Assembly (NCBI GenBank): GCA_903932155.1
Contig: CAIZFH010000048.1
Location: 1 to 64,000, forward strand
DNA: 64,000 bases
Direction: 5' to 3'
Source: an uncultured Granulicella sp.
GTDB lineage: Bacteria > Acidobacteriota > Terriglobia > Terriglobales > Acidobacteriaceae
Part shown: positions 10,416 to 18,183 of the stretch, one piece after another
Numbering within the stretch: the first letter of the stretch is position 1
Layout of the letters: each line of letters begins with the position of its first letter
Program-made: the position numbers and the translations under genes
The notes under the pieces: model-generated
The model's database searches: none
The model's input: the letters and a program-made list of their open reading frames with translations, nothing else
Told to the model about the DNA's origin: nothing

Positions 10416-10895
10416 ATGACGCTGCTGAATGCACCGAAGTATGACGAGCAGAAGGAAAACCGCCGGCGCAACATTATGGCGGGCTCGGGGATATTACTCG
10501 TAGTGATGGTGGTGCTGACGGTGGGGGGATATCTGCTGGGGCACGGATGGCTCTTCACCAACCTGCCGGTAGAGCACAGGATGAATGTGTTTTTGACGGC
10601 GGTGCAGGCGGGAGACTACCCGAAGGCCTACGGAATCTTCAATAACGATCCGAACTGGCAGCAGCATCCGGACACGTATAAGGACTACCCGCTGCAGCGA
10701 TTCACAGAAGACTTTACCACCGAGAGTCAGTGGGGTGGGCCGGTCAAGACGTTCCATGTGGACTTCTCCCGGCGGAATGCGACGGGGACGGCGGTGGAGG
10801 CAACCATCAACGGAAAGGCGAATCTGACGATGAATATTCAGCGCTCCGATGGGACGCTGTCGTTCTTCCCGTATGTGCTGACGCGGGGGCTTTGA
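10416..10895 (+). CDS. Conserved hypothetical single-pass membrane protein
   Basis: 159 residues. A short cytoplasmic N-terminus with KENRRR precedes one membrane helix (about residues 24-44). The extracytoplasmic domain (EHRMNVFLTAVQAGDYPKAYGIF) resembles DUF4878/NTF2-like lumazine-binding folds, which is inference. GGAGG lies 11 bases before the chosen ATG. No function can be assigned. It ends 10 bp before the convergent ribulokinase gene. Confidence 0.7.
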   Translation: MTLLNAPKYDEQKENRRRNIMAGSGILLVVMVVLTVGGYLLGHGWLFTNLPVEHRMNVFLTAVQAGDYPKAYGIFNNDPNWQQHPDTYKDYPLQRFTEDFTTESQWGGPVKTFHVDFSRRNATGTAVEATINGKANLTMNIQRSDGTLSFFPYVLTRGL

Positions 10896-10905
10896 GGGGG
10901 CGGGA

Positions 10906-12492
10906 CTACTGGGTGGCGGCGATGGCGTCGCGGCGGATAGCTTGCAACTCGGGCAGGATGCGGCCGAGCGCGGCGGGCGGAGCATCCGGTGTGCCAAGCG
11001 CGAAGTAGGCATCGCGGAAGAGGGGGAAGAGGCGATCGTAGCGGTCGGCCTCGGCGGGCTCGGGGGTGAAGGTCTTGAATGGCGGGCAAAGCGCGTTCTG
11101 CGCGGCCTGGATGGTGGGGAAATCTCCGGCGGCAAGGAAGGCGATGATGACCGAGCCGAGCGAGGTGACGTCTCCCTCGGGAACCAGGACGGGCTTGCGC
11201 AGGACGTTGGCGTAGATCTGGTTCAGCTTGGCGTTCTTCTTGGGTATTCCGCCGCCGTTGATGACGCGGCGGATGGGCGCGCCGTTCTCTTCCATGCGGT
11301 TGAAGATGATGCGGGTGTGCAAGGCGGAGCCTTCGACGGCGGCGAATAGCTCATCGGCGGCGGTGTGGTGCAGGTTCCAGCCGAAGGTGACGCCGCCCAG
11401 GGCTGGGTTCACCAGAACGGTGCGGTCGCCGTTGTCCCAGGTCAGGCGGAGGAGGCCGGTCTGCCCGGCCCTGAGGTGCGCGCCTTGTTCGGTGAGCGCG
11501 GCGACGGTGGTTCCGGCGCGGCGCGCAATGGCGGCAAAGACGTCGCCGACGGCGGACATTCCCGCCTCGATGCCTACCTGCGCGGGATCGACCGAGCCGG
11601 GAACGACACCGCAGACGCCGGGGACGAGGGTCTGCTGGTCGCTGAGGCCGATGATGCAGGTGGAGGTGCCGATGACGTTGACCACGTCGCCCAGGCGGAT
11701 GTTGGCGCCGATGGCGTCCCAGTGTGCGTCGAAGGCTCCGGTAGGAATGGGGATTCCTGCGGTGAGGCCGAGGGCATCGGCCCACTTTGCGCAGAGGTGC
11801 CCGGCGATCTTGTCGGAGGTGTTGTAGCGGCCGGTGATCTTGTCGCGGACACCGGCCAGTAGCGGGTCGATGGAGACGAGGAACTCCTCCGGCGGCAGTC
11901 CGCCCCAGCGCGGGTTCCACATCCACTTATGTCCCATGGCGCAGATGCTGCGTGGTATTTCGTTGGGATCAGTGATGCCGCAGAGGGTGGCGGCAACCAT
12001 GTCGCAGTGTTCTAAGGCGGTGACGAATCTGGGGCGCAGATCGGGGTTGTGGCGCAGCCAGTGGAGTAGCTTGGACCATCCCCACTCGGAGCTGTAGACG
12101 CCGCCGCACCAGGCGATCCCTTCAAAATTTGCGGCGCGGGCGGCGCGCGTAATCTCCGCCGCCTCACCTGCCGCGCGGTGGTCGCACCAAAGATAGTATT
12201 CGCCGAGGGGGACAAGATTCTTGCCTACGGGGATGACGCTGGAGCCGGTGGTGTCGAGTGCGATGGATTTGATCTCGTGGCCGTCGATGCCGCTGACCTG
12301 GATCGCCTCGTGCATGGCGCGGGCGAGGGCGGACATCTGGTCGTCGTGCGACTGGGTCTTGAGCTGCGGGTCGGTGGGCGAGCTATGCAACGGGTACTCG
12401 GCGACGGCCGAGCCGAGCTTGCCGCGGAGCTTATCGAAGATGGAGATGCGCACGCTCAGCGTGCCGAAGTCGACCCCTGCCACTACGCTCAC
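10906..12492 (-). CDS. araB: Ribulokinase (FGGY family)
   Basis: About 528 residues. It would phosphorylate L-ribulose in arabinose catabolism. The N-terminal VAGVDFGTLSVR nucleotide-binding strand-turn is typical of AraB-type FGGY kinases. Other family blocks are ALDTTGSSVIPVG, GAFDAHWDAIG, NVIGTSTCI and the C-terminal VINGGGIPKKNAKLNQIYANVL. GTG at 12492 is preferred because GGGGAG lies nine bases upstream and the protein then starts just before the conserved strand. No araA or araD gene is in the window. Confidence 0.88.
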   Translation of the reverse strand: MSVVAGVDFGTLSVRISIFDKLRGKLGSAVAEYPLHSSPTDPQLKTQSHDDQMSALARAMHEAIQVSGIDGHEIKSIALDTTGSSVIPVGKNLVPLGEYYLWCDHRAAGEAAEITRAARAANFEGIAWCGGVYSSEWGWSKLLHWLRHNPDLRPRFVTALEHCDMVAATLCGITDPNEIPRSICAMGHKWMWNPRWGGLPPEEFLVSIDPLLAGVRDKITGRYNTSDKIAGHLCAKWADALGLTAGIPIPTGAFDAHWDAIGANIRLGDVVNVIGTSTCIIGLSDQQTLVPGVCGVVPGSVDPAQVGIEAGMSAVGDVFAAIARRAGTTVAALTEQGAHLRAGQTGLLRLTWDNGDRTVLVNPALGGVTFGWNLHHTAADELFAAVEGSALHTRIIFNRMEENGAPIRRVINGGGIPKKNAKLNQIYANVLRKPVLVPEGDVTSLGSVIIAFLAAGDFPTIQAAQNALCPPFKTFTPEPAEADRYDRLFPLFRDAYFALGTPDAPPAALGRILPELQAIRRDAIAATQ

Positions 12493-12528
12493 GGATGTTT
12501 CTCCCCTTGTGCGGCGCGAAAATTGCCG

Positions 12529-12545
12529 CATCCGAATTCTAGCTG
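12529..12545. repeat. 17-bp direct repeat, left copy
   Basis: CATCCGAATTCTAGCTG occurs exactly here and at 13380-13396, bracketing an 834-bp segment with one gene and REP-like sequence at both ends. The right copy overlaps the stop codon of the ABC permease gene, so this copy is probably the duplicated one. Confidence 0.85.
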
Positions 12546-12727
12546 AGAGGCATGATGGGGCGTGCCAAGTTAGCCCACATCTCAAAATCGGGTGTTAGGT
12601 CAATTTGATTGAAGTTACCGACAAGCTGACTTCGCGGACAGTTCGTGGATTTGGCATCCGTGACTCAAGCCCAGTTCATCCTTCCCGGTTGAAGGAATTT
12701 CGAGGACAATGATATCGGGGGAAGTCG

Positions 12728-13258
12728 ATGCTAAAGTGGCTGAGTGTGGCAGGAACACTGCTGATGAATACCCTGCTGGCAGTATTTGGAACTGCCATCG
12801 TAGAATCGACAATCTCATCCGTGTTCCGGGTTCACACGCTCTCTGCGATTCTGGGGAAGGAGTACCTCCTGAGTGCGATGTGCGCATGCTCCTTGGGATA
12901 TTTGGTTTATCGCAGATGGCAGGCTGTTTCGGCAAAATGGATATGGGTTATTGGTGTCTCCTGGCTCGCGTTCCGGGCAATCCCCCTCATGTTTGCGGAG
13001 CACACGTCAGCATGGTCGGCGCTCTCGGGCAGCGGTTGCGCCGATACTGCTGATGGTTGCATGAACTGGTTCGTTTTCACGATTCCTAGTTTGCGCCTAA
13101 CAGCGTACTCGGCGGGAGCCGCGTTATGTTCAAGATTGGGGCATAATGATCCCCATACAATTGAAGATGCGTGGCTCGGCGGATTTCGGCGGCTCCCGTC
13201 GCCACTCTCTGATAATGAAACTAGCCGCAAAGATGACACCGGCCCGATCAATTTGTGA
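12728..13258 (+). CDS. Hypothetical small integral membrane protein
   Basis: 176 residues with four hydrophobic segments (approximately 4-26, 46-64, 70-90 and 108-132) and a charged, polar C-terminal tail. A GGGGGAAG Shine-Dalgarno sits seven bases before the ATG. No known family is recognised. It lies inside the direct-repeat-bounded cassette, and its codon use looks less G+C-biased than neighbouring genes, consistent with recent acquisition. Confidence 0.65.
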   Translation: MLKWLSVAGTLLMNTLLAVFGTAIVESTISSVFRVHTLSAILGKEYLLSAMCACSLGYLVYRRWQAVSAKWIWVIGVSWLAFRAIPLMFAEHTSAWSALSGSGCADTADGCMNWFVFTIPSLRLTAYSAGAALCSRLGHNDPHTIEDAWLGGFRRLPSPLSDNETSRKDDTGPINL

Positions 13259-13341
13259 AGGCCCGGTTTCATGCCTTCGATGCTCGGTTCCTTGAAATAC
13301 GGTGTTATCGGTAACTTCATTCACCGCGGACTTAAACTGAA

Positions 13342-13376
13342 CCACCACCCAAAATCGGCGATGTGGGGCACCCATT
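13342..13376. repeat. REP-like repeat (family 2, degenerate)
   Basis: ACCACCCAAAATCGGCGATG followed by TGGGGCACCC. It shares the TGGGGCACCC core with the other dispersed palindromes and the AAAATCG loop with the copies at 12573 and 25017. It is at the right end of the cassette. Confidence 0.6.
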
Positions 13377-13379
13377 TAA

Positions 13380-13396
13380 CATCCGAATTCTAGCTG
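13380..13396. repeat. 17-bp direct repeat, right copy
   Basis: Perfect second copy of CATCCGAATTCTAGCTG. It includes the stop codon (TAG on the minus strand) of the ABC permease gene. Confidence 0.85.
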
Positions 13397-14649
13397 TATT
13401 TGAGCCAGCGGAGCAGTTCGGGCAGGGTGGGGCGCTTGCCGTACATCAGCACGCCGACGCGGTAGATGCGGCTGCTGACCCAGACGATGGCGTAGATGGA
13501 GGCTGAGGTGAGCGCGATGGAGGCGAAGATCTCCCAGTGCTTGGGATGGCCCAGCGAGACGCGCAGGTACATCAGCAGCGGGGTGAAGGGCGGGATGAGG
13601 GCGAGGACGCGTGCCATGGTGCTGTCTGGGTAGGTCAGGACGCTCATCAAGGTGGCGAAGCAGACGAGCAGGGGAAGGACGAGGAAGAGGTTGAGCTGTT
13701 GCAACTCCTGCTCGGAGTTGGTCATGGCCCCCAGGCCCGCGGCAATGGAGGAGTAGAAGGCATAGCCGAGGATGAAGTAGACGAAGAAGTAGACGACCTG
13801 AGCAACGGTGAGGGTGACGTGGATGCCCTGGCCGCCCGCCGATATAAGCAGGGCAGCGGTGAGCCAGATGGCGACCTGCGTGAGGCCTACGGAGCCGACT
13901 CCGAGTATCTTGCCGGCCATCATCTCCTCCGGGCGGATGGTGGCGAGCATCACCTCGAAGATGCGCGAAGTCTTCTCCTCGATGATGGAGCGGGCCACGT
14001 TCATGCCATACAGCATGATGACCATATACATGAGGAAGAAGAGGATGAAGACGCCGATCTGGGACGACTCGCGGTTATCGACATGCGGGGCCTGGGTGAC
14101 GCGGATGTCGACCGGCTGGAGGATGGAATTGGCGTCGGAGGCGAGAATGCCCCGGTTGGCAAGCTGCCGTCGCATCAGGATCGGGCCGAGCGCGGCGGCC
14201 AGGGTGCCACGCAGGGAATCCTGTTCGGGCGATCGTGGCGTAAAGAGGAAGGTGGGGCGGCCCGGCTCTGAATTGGCAAGAGTGGGTGCGGCTGTGATCC
14301 AGAGGTAGCCGTCGAGATCGTCGGATTTAAGTTCCTGATCGAGGATGGCACGCGTGTCCGGGCCGATGCTCATGGCATCGACCGTGAGCCGGGTCACTTT
14401 GGACGAGTTTGGCTGGGTCATGCGTACTGCCTGCTGCTGTTGCAGTTCGGATTGCAGGTCGAGGGCGAGTTGGGAATCGGAGCTGACGATGGCGATGTGG
14501 GCTTCGGACACCGATTTTGAATTGACGAAGACGCTGCCGAAGAGCAATCCACCCATGATGAGCGGGATCATGACGGTGGTGATGAGGAAGCCGCGCGTGC
14601 GGATTCGCTCGACGTACTCGCGGCGCGCGATCAGCCATACGTTATGCAT
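13390..14649 (-). CDS. ABC-2 type exporter permease (NatB-like)
   Basis: 419 residues. The N-terminal helix after WLIARREYVERIRTRGF is typical of NatB/YhaP-type permeases, followed by a large extracytoplasmic domain (about 45-210). Several C-terminal membrane helices begin at IGVFILFFLMYMVIMLYG, where the SRIFEVMLATIRPEEMMAGKILG coupling segment is diagnostic. It works with the ATPase encoded just upstream, whose stop it overlaps by eight bases. The substrate is unknown. The stop codon falls inside the 17-bp repeat. Confidence 0.85.
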   Translation of the reverse strand: MHNVWLIARREYVERIRTRGFLITTVMIPLIMGGLLFGSVFVNSKSVSEAHIAIVSSDSQLALDLQSELQQQQAVRMTQPNSSKVTRLTVDAMSIGPDTRAILDQELKSDDLDGYLWITAAPTLANSEPGRPTFLFTPRSPEQDSLRGTLAAALGPILMRRQLANRGILASDANSILQPVDIRVTQAPHVDNRESSQIGVFILFFLMYMVIMLYGMNVARSIIEEKTSRIFEVMLATIRPEEMMAGKILGVGSVGLTQVAIWLTAALLISAGGQGIHVTLTVAQVVYFFVYFILGYAFYSSIAAGLGAMTNSEQELQQLNLFLVLPLLVCFATLMSVLTYPDSTMARVLALIPPFTPLLMYLRVSLGHPKHWEIFASIALTSASIYAIVWVSSRIYRVGVLMYGKRPTLPELLRWLKYS

Positions 14650-15616
14650 CGATGTCGCCTCCGCCCTCTTTTTCAAGCTGGGCCATGGAGAGCTTGCCAG
14701 TCTTGACGGGCAGCGTCTCCTGCACCTTCTCGATGAAGATCTCTTCCAGGGTTGGTTCCATCACCTGGAATCGCGATACGCGGGCGTGCTGGATGGCCTG
14801 GGTCAGTAGCGACTGGGCGTCGTCGGCCAGCGTTGCGGAGGGTCGCAGCCTGATCTCGGCGTGGCCGTTGTACCGCGTTACACTCTCGATGCACGGGTGC
14901 TGCAGGAAGGCGTCGCCGCCCTCGAAGTGGATAAGGATGCGGTTGCGCGGATAGCCGGATTTGATCTCGCGCATGGAGCCGGAGAGGATGAGATGACCGC
15001 GATGGATGAGCGCGATGCTGTTGCAGAACTTCTCCACCTGGTCCATGCGGTGGGTGGAGAAGAGGACTGCCTTGCCGGTGCTGCACAGGTCGACCAGGGT
15101 GCTCATCAGCAGGAAAGCGTTGACCGGGTCGAGGCCGCTGAAGGGCTCGTCCATCAGGATGAGGTCGGGATCGTGCAGCAGCGCGGCAATGAACTGGATC
15201 TTCTGCTGCATGCCCTTGGAGAGGTCTTCGGTCTTCTTGGGGATGGCCTCGACGATGTCCAGCCGCTCACACCACAGGGTTGCGCGGCGGGCGGCCACCG
15301 CTGCGGTGAGGCCGTGTAACTGGCCGAGGAAGGTCAACTGGGCCAGAACGTTCATCTTCTTGTACAGGCCGCGCTCCTCCGGCAGGTAGCCAACGCGGCC
15401 CAGCGCAGAACGGGTGAAGGGCTTGTCGAAGAGCGAGACGGTGCCGGAGTCGGGCACGGTGATGCCGATCATCATGCGGATAGAGCTGGTCTTGCCGGAG
15501 CCGTTGGGGCCGAGCAGGCCAAACATCGTCCCCGGCTCGATGGTGAAGGAGAGGTCCTCCACCGCGACCTTGGTGTCGTAGACCTTGCGGATGTTCTGAA
15601 GTTGAACGATGGACAT
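14642..15616 (-). CDS. ABC transporter ATP-binding protein (NatA-like)
   Basis: 324 residues. It has Walker A GPNGSGKTSS (36-45), a signature loop DLSKGMQQK, Walker B LILMDEP followed by FSGLDP, and the switch His in STHRMDQVE. The C-terminal 100 residues match the DUF4162-type extension of NatA-family ATPases. The start at MSIVQLQNIRKVY is the conserved N-terminus. It forms a two-gene operon with the permease and powers export across the inner membrane. Confidence 0.92.
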   Translation of the reverse strand: MSIVQLQNIRKVYDTKVAVEDLSFTIEPGTMFGLLGPNGSGKTSSIRMMIGITVPDSGTVSLFDKPFTRSALGRVGYLPEERGLYKKMNVLAQLTFLGQLHGLTAAVAARRATLWCERLDIVEAIPKKTEDLSKGMQQKIQFIAALLHDPDLILMDEPFSGLDPVNAFLLMSTLVDLCSTGKAVLFSTHRMDQVEKFCNSIALIHRGHLILSGSMREIKSGYPRNRILIHFEGGDAFLQHPCIESVTRYNGHAEIRLRPSATLADDAQSLLTQAIQHARVSRFQVMEPTLEEIFIEKVQETLPVKTGKLSMAQLEKEGGGDIDA

Positions 15617-15803
15617 GGGCGACCGAGGGGAAGAAGTAAGGATAAGTCTAGCAGTGGAAAGCGGCGCGGAGTGAAGCACGATGGTAACCCGGCAGGGCCA
15701 TTTGAAGGGGATGAGTGAGGTTACCGAAACCAGGGCGGGCTCAACCGGTAGATGCCTGTTCGGTTGGGAGCGTTTTGCATCCTACTTGAGAGAGGAAGCC
15801 CAT

Positions 15804-15959
15804 ATGAGCCATGAAGAGAAGACCACGCGGTCCGTAAAAATGAACCAGAAAGAGGTTTCCGAAGAGATCGTGAACGATTCCCTGGGAGAGGTTACCCCCG
15901 CCGATTCGACTGGCCTTAATTCAAAAGACGAGGCTCGCAAGCTGGAGCACCCAGCTTAA
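15804..15959 (+). CDS. Small acidic hypothetical protein
   Basis: 51 residues, rich in Lys, Glu and Ser, predicted soluble and disordered (KTTRSVKMNQKEVSEEIV). AGAGAGGAAG lies upstream of the chosen ATG; the frame is open further upstream. A perfect 9-bp hairpin (CGCTGTTGC/GCAACAGCG) follows the stop. No family is recognised. Confidence 0.45.
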   Translation: MSHEEKTTRSVKMNQKEVSEEIVNDSLGEVTPADSTGLNSKDEARKLEHPA

Positions 15960-15965
15960 AGAATC

Positions 15966-15997
15966 CGCTGTTGCCGGCAGCGATTCCAGCAACAGCG
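15966..15997 (+). terminator. Hairpin after the 51-residue ORF
   Basis: Perfect 9-bp inverted repeat CGCTGTTGC/GCAACAGCG with a 14-base loop directly after the small gene. There is no strong T-run, so termination is tentative. Confidence 0.4.
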
Positions 15998-16101
15998 AGT
16001 TCTTGGGAAAGTTCGCCATGAACTTGCCGAAAAGCCGGGCGTTTTCGGTAACATCGTTCGCCCGGAGTTCAAACTGACCATCGCCTGGTAACTAGGCCGG
16101 G

Positions 16102-16131
16102 TTTACAGCGCGGCGGGGGATTCGCTACACT
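16102..16131 (+). promoter_or_regulatory. Candidate rplQ promoter
   Basis: TTTACA at 16102-16107 and TACACT at 16126-16131 with an 18-bp spacer. It gives an mRNA with a leader of about 235 nt before rplQ. Found by eye; not verified. Confidence 0.4.
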
Positions 16132-16144
16132 TGAAGAGTTCCAG

Positions 16145-16372
16145 AGGCCGCGGATGTTTCATCCGGCCTTGTGTGTTCCTCATCGCTGGCAACGCCAATC
16201 CATAGAAAATTGGCTTCGTGAAGGCAATTAGCTTCGCGGATCGTCTGTCGCCGGAGTTGCCATGCCTGCCGTATAGGGCGAGGCTCGATGAGGACGTACA
16301 AACAACCTCGCTGACAAGCGAACAACCGCAGTACCGACCGACGGCTGAAGCCGGGTCGAAGGAGACTCCACC
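16145..16372 (+). promoter_or_regulatory. Structured leader of rplQ
   Basis: The region before rplQ holds no gene but contains a strong hairpin at 16145-16169 (AGGCC-GGATG arms around TTT, with a two-base bulge) and a second one around 16192-16212 (GCCAAT/ATTGGC). Ribosomal-protein leaders are often sites of autogenous control; that role here is inference. Confidence 0.35.
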
Positions 16373-16873
16373 ATGCGTCATCGCAATGCAGGATACAAAC
16401 TTGGCCGCAACACAAGCCACCGCCGCGCCTTACTGCGCAGCCTGGTCACCTCAATTATTCTGATGGACCGTATCGAAACCACCATCACCAAATGCAAAGC
16501 CGCCCAGCCGCTGGTGGAAAAGATGATTACGCTGGGCAAGCGGGGCACGGTACATGCCAGGCGGCAGGCGCTCGCCTACCTGATGACGCCGGAGAGTGTG
16601 GACCGGCTGTTCAGCGTGGTGGCCGCGCGCTACGGCGACCGCAACGGCGGATACACGCGCATCACGCGTAGCTATATTCGCAAGGGCGATGCGGCGGAGA
16701 TGGCGTACATCGAGCTGTTGGGCGCGGAGCAGGAACTGGATGCCAAGCGCGAGAAGCGCGACGCGGCACGCACCAAGAAGCGCGAAGAGATTGCCAAGCA
16801 GATGGAAGAGCAGAACGCTGCCGAGGCTGCCGAAGCTCCCGCGGCAGAAGCCGAAACTAAGGCCGAGGAGTAA
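16373..16873 (+). CDS. rplQ: 50S ribosomal protein L17
   Basis: 166 residues. The L17 core (MRHRNAGYKLGRNTSHRRAL, LGKRGTVHARRQAL, DRNGGYTRI) fills residues 1-120. An Ala/Glu/Lys-rich tail of about 45 residues follows, longer than in E. coli L17 (127 residues). GAAGGAG lies upstream of the ATG. In most bacteria rplQ follows rpoA; here it stands alone with its own leader and a terminator just downstream. Confidence 0.96.
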   Translation: MRHRNAGYKLGRNTSHRRALLRSLVTSIILMDRIETTITKCKAAQPLVEKMITLGKRGTVHARRQALAYLMTPESVDRLFSVVAARYGDRNGGYTRITRSYIRKGDAAEMAYIELLGAEQELDAKREKRDAARTKKREEIAKQMEEQNAAEAAEAPAAEAETKAEE

Positions 16874-16908
16874 TCGATAGTCTGCTGATTCAGATTTGTG
16901 AAACAGAA

Positions 16909-16946
16909 GTGCCCAGGTCTCGACATCGAGGCTTGGGCATTTTTTA
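16909..16946 (+). terminator. Rho-independent terminator of rplQ
   Basis: GTGCCCAGG and CTTGGGCA arms enclose a short inner stem (TCTCGACATCGAG) and are followed by TTTTTTATT. Confidence 0.85.
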
Positions 16947-16957
16947 TTGGAAGCGGT

Positions 16958-17428
16958 TCAAGGAGTCGTTCGTCGACGTCGCCAGTCTGAAAACATCTTG
17001 TCAACGTGCTCGCTGGAGACTGCTTCGCCGTGGTCGAGTTGGGCGATGCTGTGCTTCATTCGTGCGATCTGCGCTTCGGTGAACTCGGCCGGGGCGAGTA
17101 TGCCTCCGAGGGCGGCGCGGAGTTGGGCGGCGCTGAGGCCTGCGATGCGCAGGGACTTGGCGCGGCTGGCAGCTTCGGTGAGTAGGGTAACGCGAGCGCG
17201 CGGGATGCGGAGTTCGCCGGCGAGGAAGGCGATGAGCGCCTGATTGGCGCGGCCATCGGTGGGCGGCGTGGTGAGCGAGACCTTGAGCGCGCCGTCGTGG
17301 ATGCCGGTGATGGCGTTGCGCCGAGCTCCGGGATGCACGCGCACGGGGAGGGTGCAGCCGTCAGAGCTATCGCGGATTGCGAGGGAAGTGGTCACGGAAG
17401 CGGATGGCTCTGTGTTGAGGATTGCCAT
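16958..17428 (-). CDS. DUF167 (YggU) family protein
   Basis: About 156 residues. The DUF167 core is VRVHPGARRNAITGIHDGALKVSLTTPPTDGRANQALIAFLA with the KSLRIAG strand, giving the small alpha/beta fold of YggU. The C-terminal 50 residues extend beyond the usual domain. The start is uncertain: ATG 17428 lies inside the preceding gene, while GTG 17395 overlaps its stop (GTGA), which would give translational coupling. Function is unknown. Confidence 0.8.
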   Translation of the reverse strand: MAILNTEPSASVTTSLAIRDSSDGCTLPVRVHPGARRNAITGIHDGALKVSLTTPPTDGRANQALIAFLAGELRIPRARVTLLTEAASRAKSLRIAGLSAAQLRAALGGILAPAEFTEAQIARMKHSIAQLDHGEAVSSEHVDKMFSDWRRRRTTP

Positions 17429-18159
17429 TCGGGCGCAGATGGAATGTGCAGGTTGAAAGCAAGACTGCTTTGCCAACGCTGCTTAAGCTGCCGCGCTGTC
17501 ATGCGACTAACGATCCGTCCGGTTCTCGTGTCCAGTTCATAGCCCTCGACTTGGCACATAATCCCACCCTCAAAGGATGAGCAGGGAACCTCCGCCATGA
17601 TGACCACTGTATGTGGATCGGCCCATGCAACCGAGGCGTAGTTGAAGCTAGCTCCATCCTCATCTGCATTACAGACGTCTGTGAGAGCATCCAGCGCTTT
17701 GCATGGAGGATAGAGCAACGCCATATTTTTTTGAAGTTCACTGAGCGGAGTTGCTTGAGAACCGTCAGCAGTCAAATGCAGGATTTTCGTCGAGTTGGTG
17801 TAGGCATTGAAGGCTCCTGTCAGTGCCAGACTCTTCGAATCTGGCGACCATAGAACCTCGACCTGCACCCATTCTTCATCAAGTTCTACGGGAATTATTT
17901 GCTTGCCAGCAATAATACTTACGACTGGGATAGCAACGTCTGGGATAGTAGCGCCGTCTCCTTTATCCGCCTTGAAGTCGAGCAGAACGTATTTCTGATG
18001 GTCTGGCGAATAGACACGTGACGATTTGACGTGACCAATCCCTTCGTAGCCCTGAAAAAATGAAAGCACAGTTCCTTGTTTCGACCAGATATGATCCTCA
18101 GCTCTTGCAATCGAACCGAGCAGGAACGTAGACACGAGCACAAGTACCAGATATTTCAT
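17392..18159 (-). CDS. Exported hypothetical protein
   Basis: 255 residues. It has a clear Sec signal peptide (MKYLVLVLVSTFLLGSIARA, cleavage near residue 20). The mature protein has a beta-rich pattern with SPDHQKYVLLDF and LWSPDSKSLALTGAF strings, like single blades of propeller or WD40-like folds. Four Cys lie between residues 150 and 205. No named family is recognised. It lies upstream of the DUF167 gene on the same strand. Confidence 0.65.
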   Translation of the reverse strand: MKYLVLVLVSTFLLGSIARAEDHIWSKQGTVLSFFQGYEGIGHVKSSRVYSPDHQKYVLLDFKADKGDGATIPDVAIPVVSIIAGKQIIPVELDEEWVQVEVLWSPDSKSLALTGAFNAYTNSTKILHLTADGSQATPLSELQKNMALLYPPCKALDALTDVCNADEDGASFNYASVAWADPHTVVIMAEVPCSSFEGGIMCQVEGYELDTRTGRIVSRMTARQLKQRWQSSLAFNLHIPSAPEWQSSTQSHPLP

Positions 18160-18183
18160 ACGAGCAGCATAGCTGATTTTTCG

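Larger units (their letters stand above)
12546..13379. mobile_element. Putative REP-bounded cassette
   Basis: This 834-bp segment lies between perfect 17-bp direct repeats. The left edge has a palindromic-repeat remnant (GCCCACATCTCAAAATCGGG near 12573). The right edge has a matching one in the other direction (CCCAAAATCGGCGATGTGGG near 13348, then GCACCC). The only gene inside encodes a small membrane protein. It looks like an insertion with target duplication. No transposase is present within it, so mobility is inference. Confidence 0.5.
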
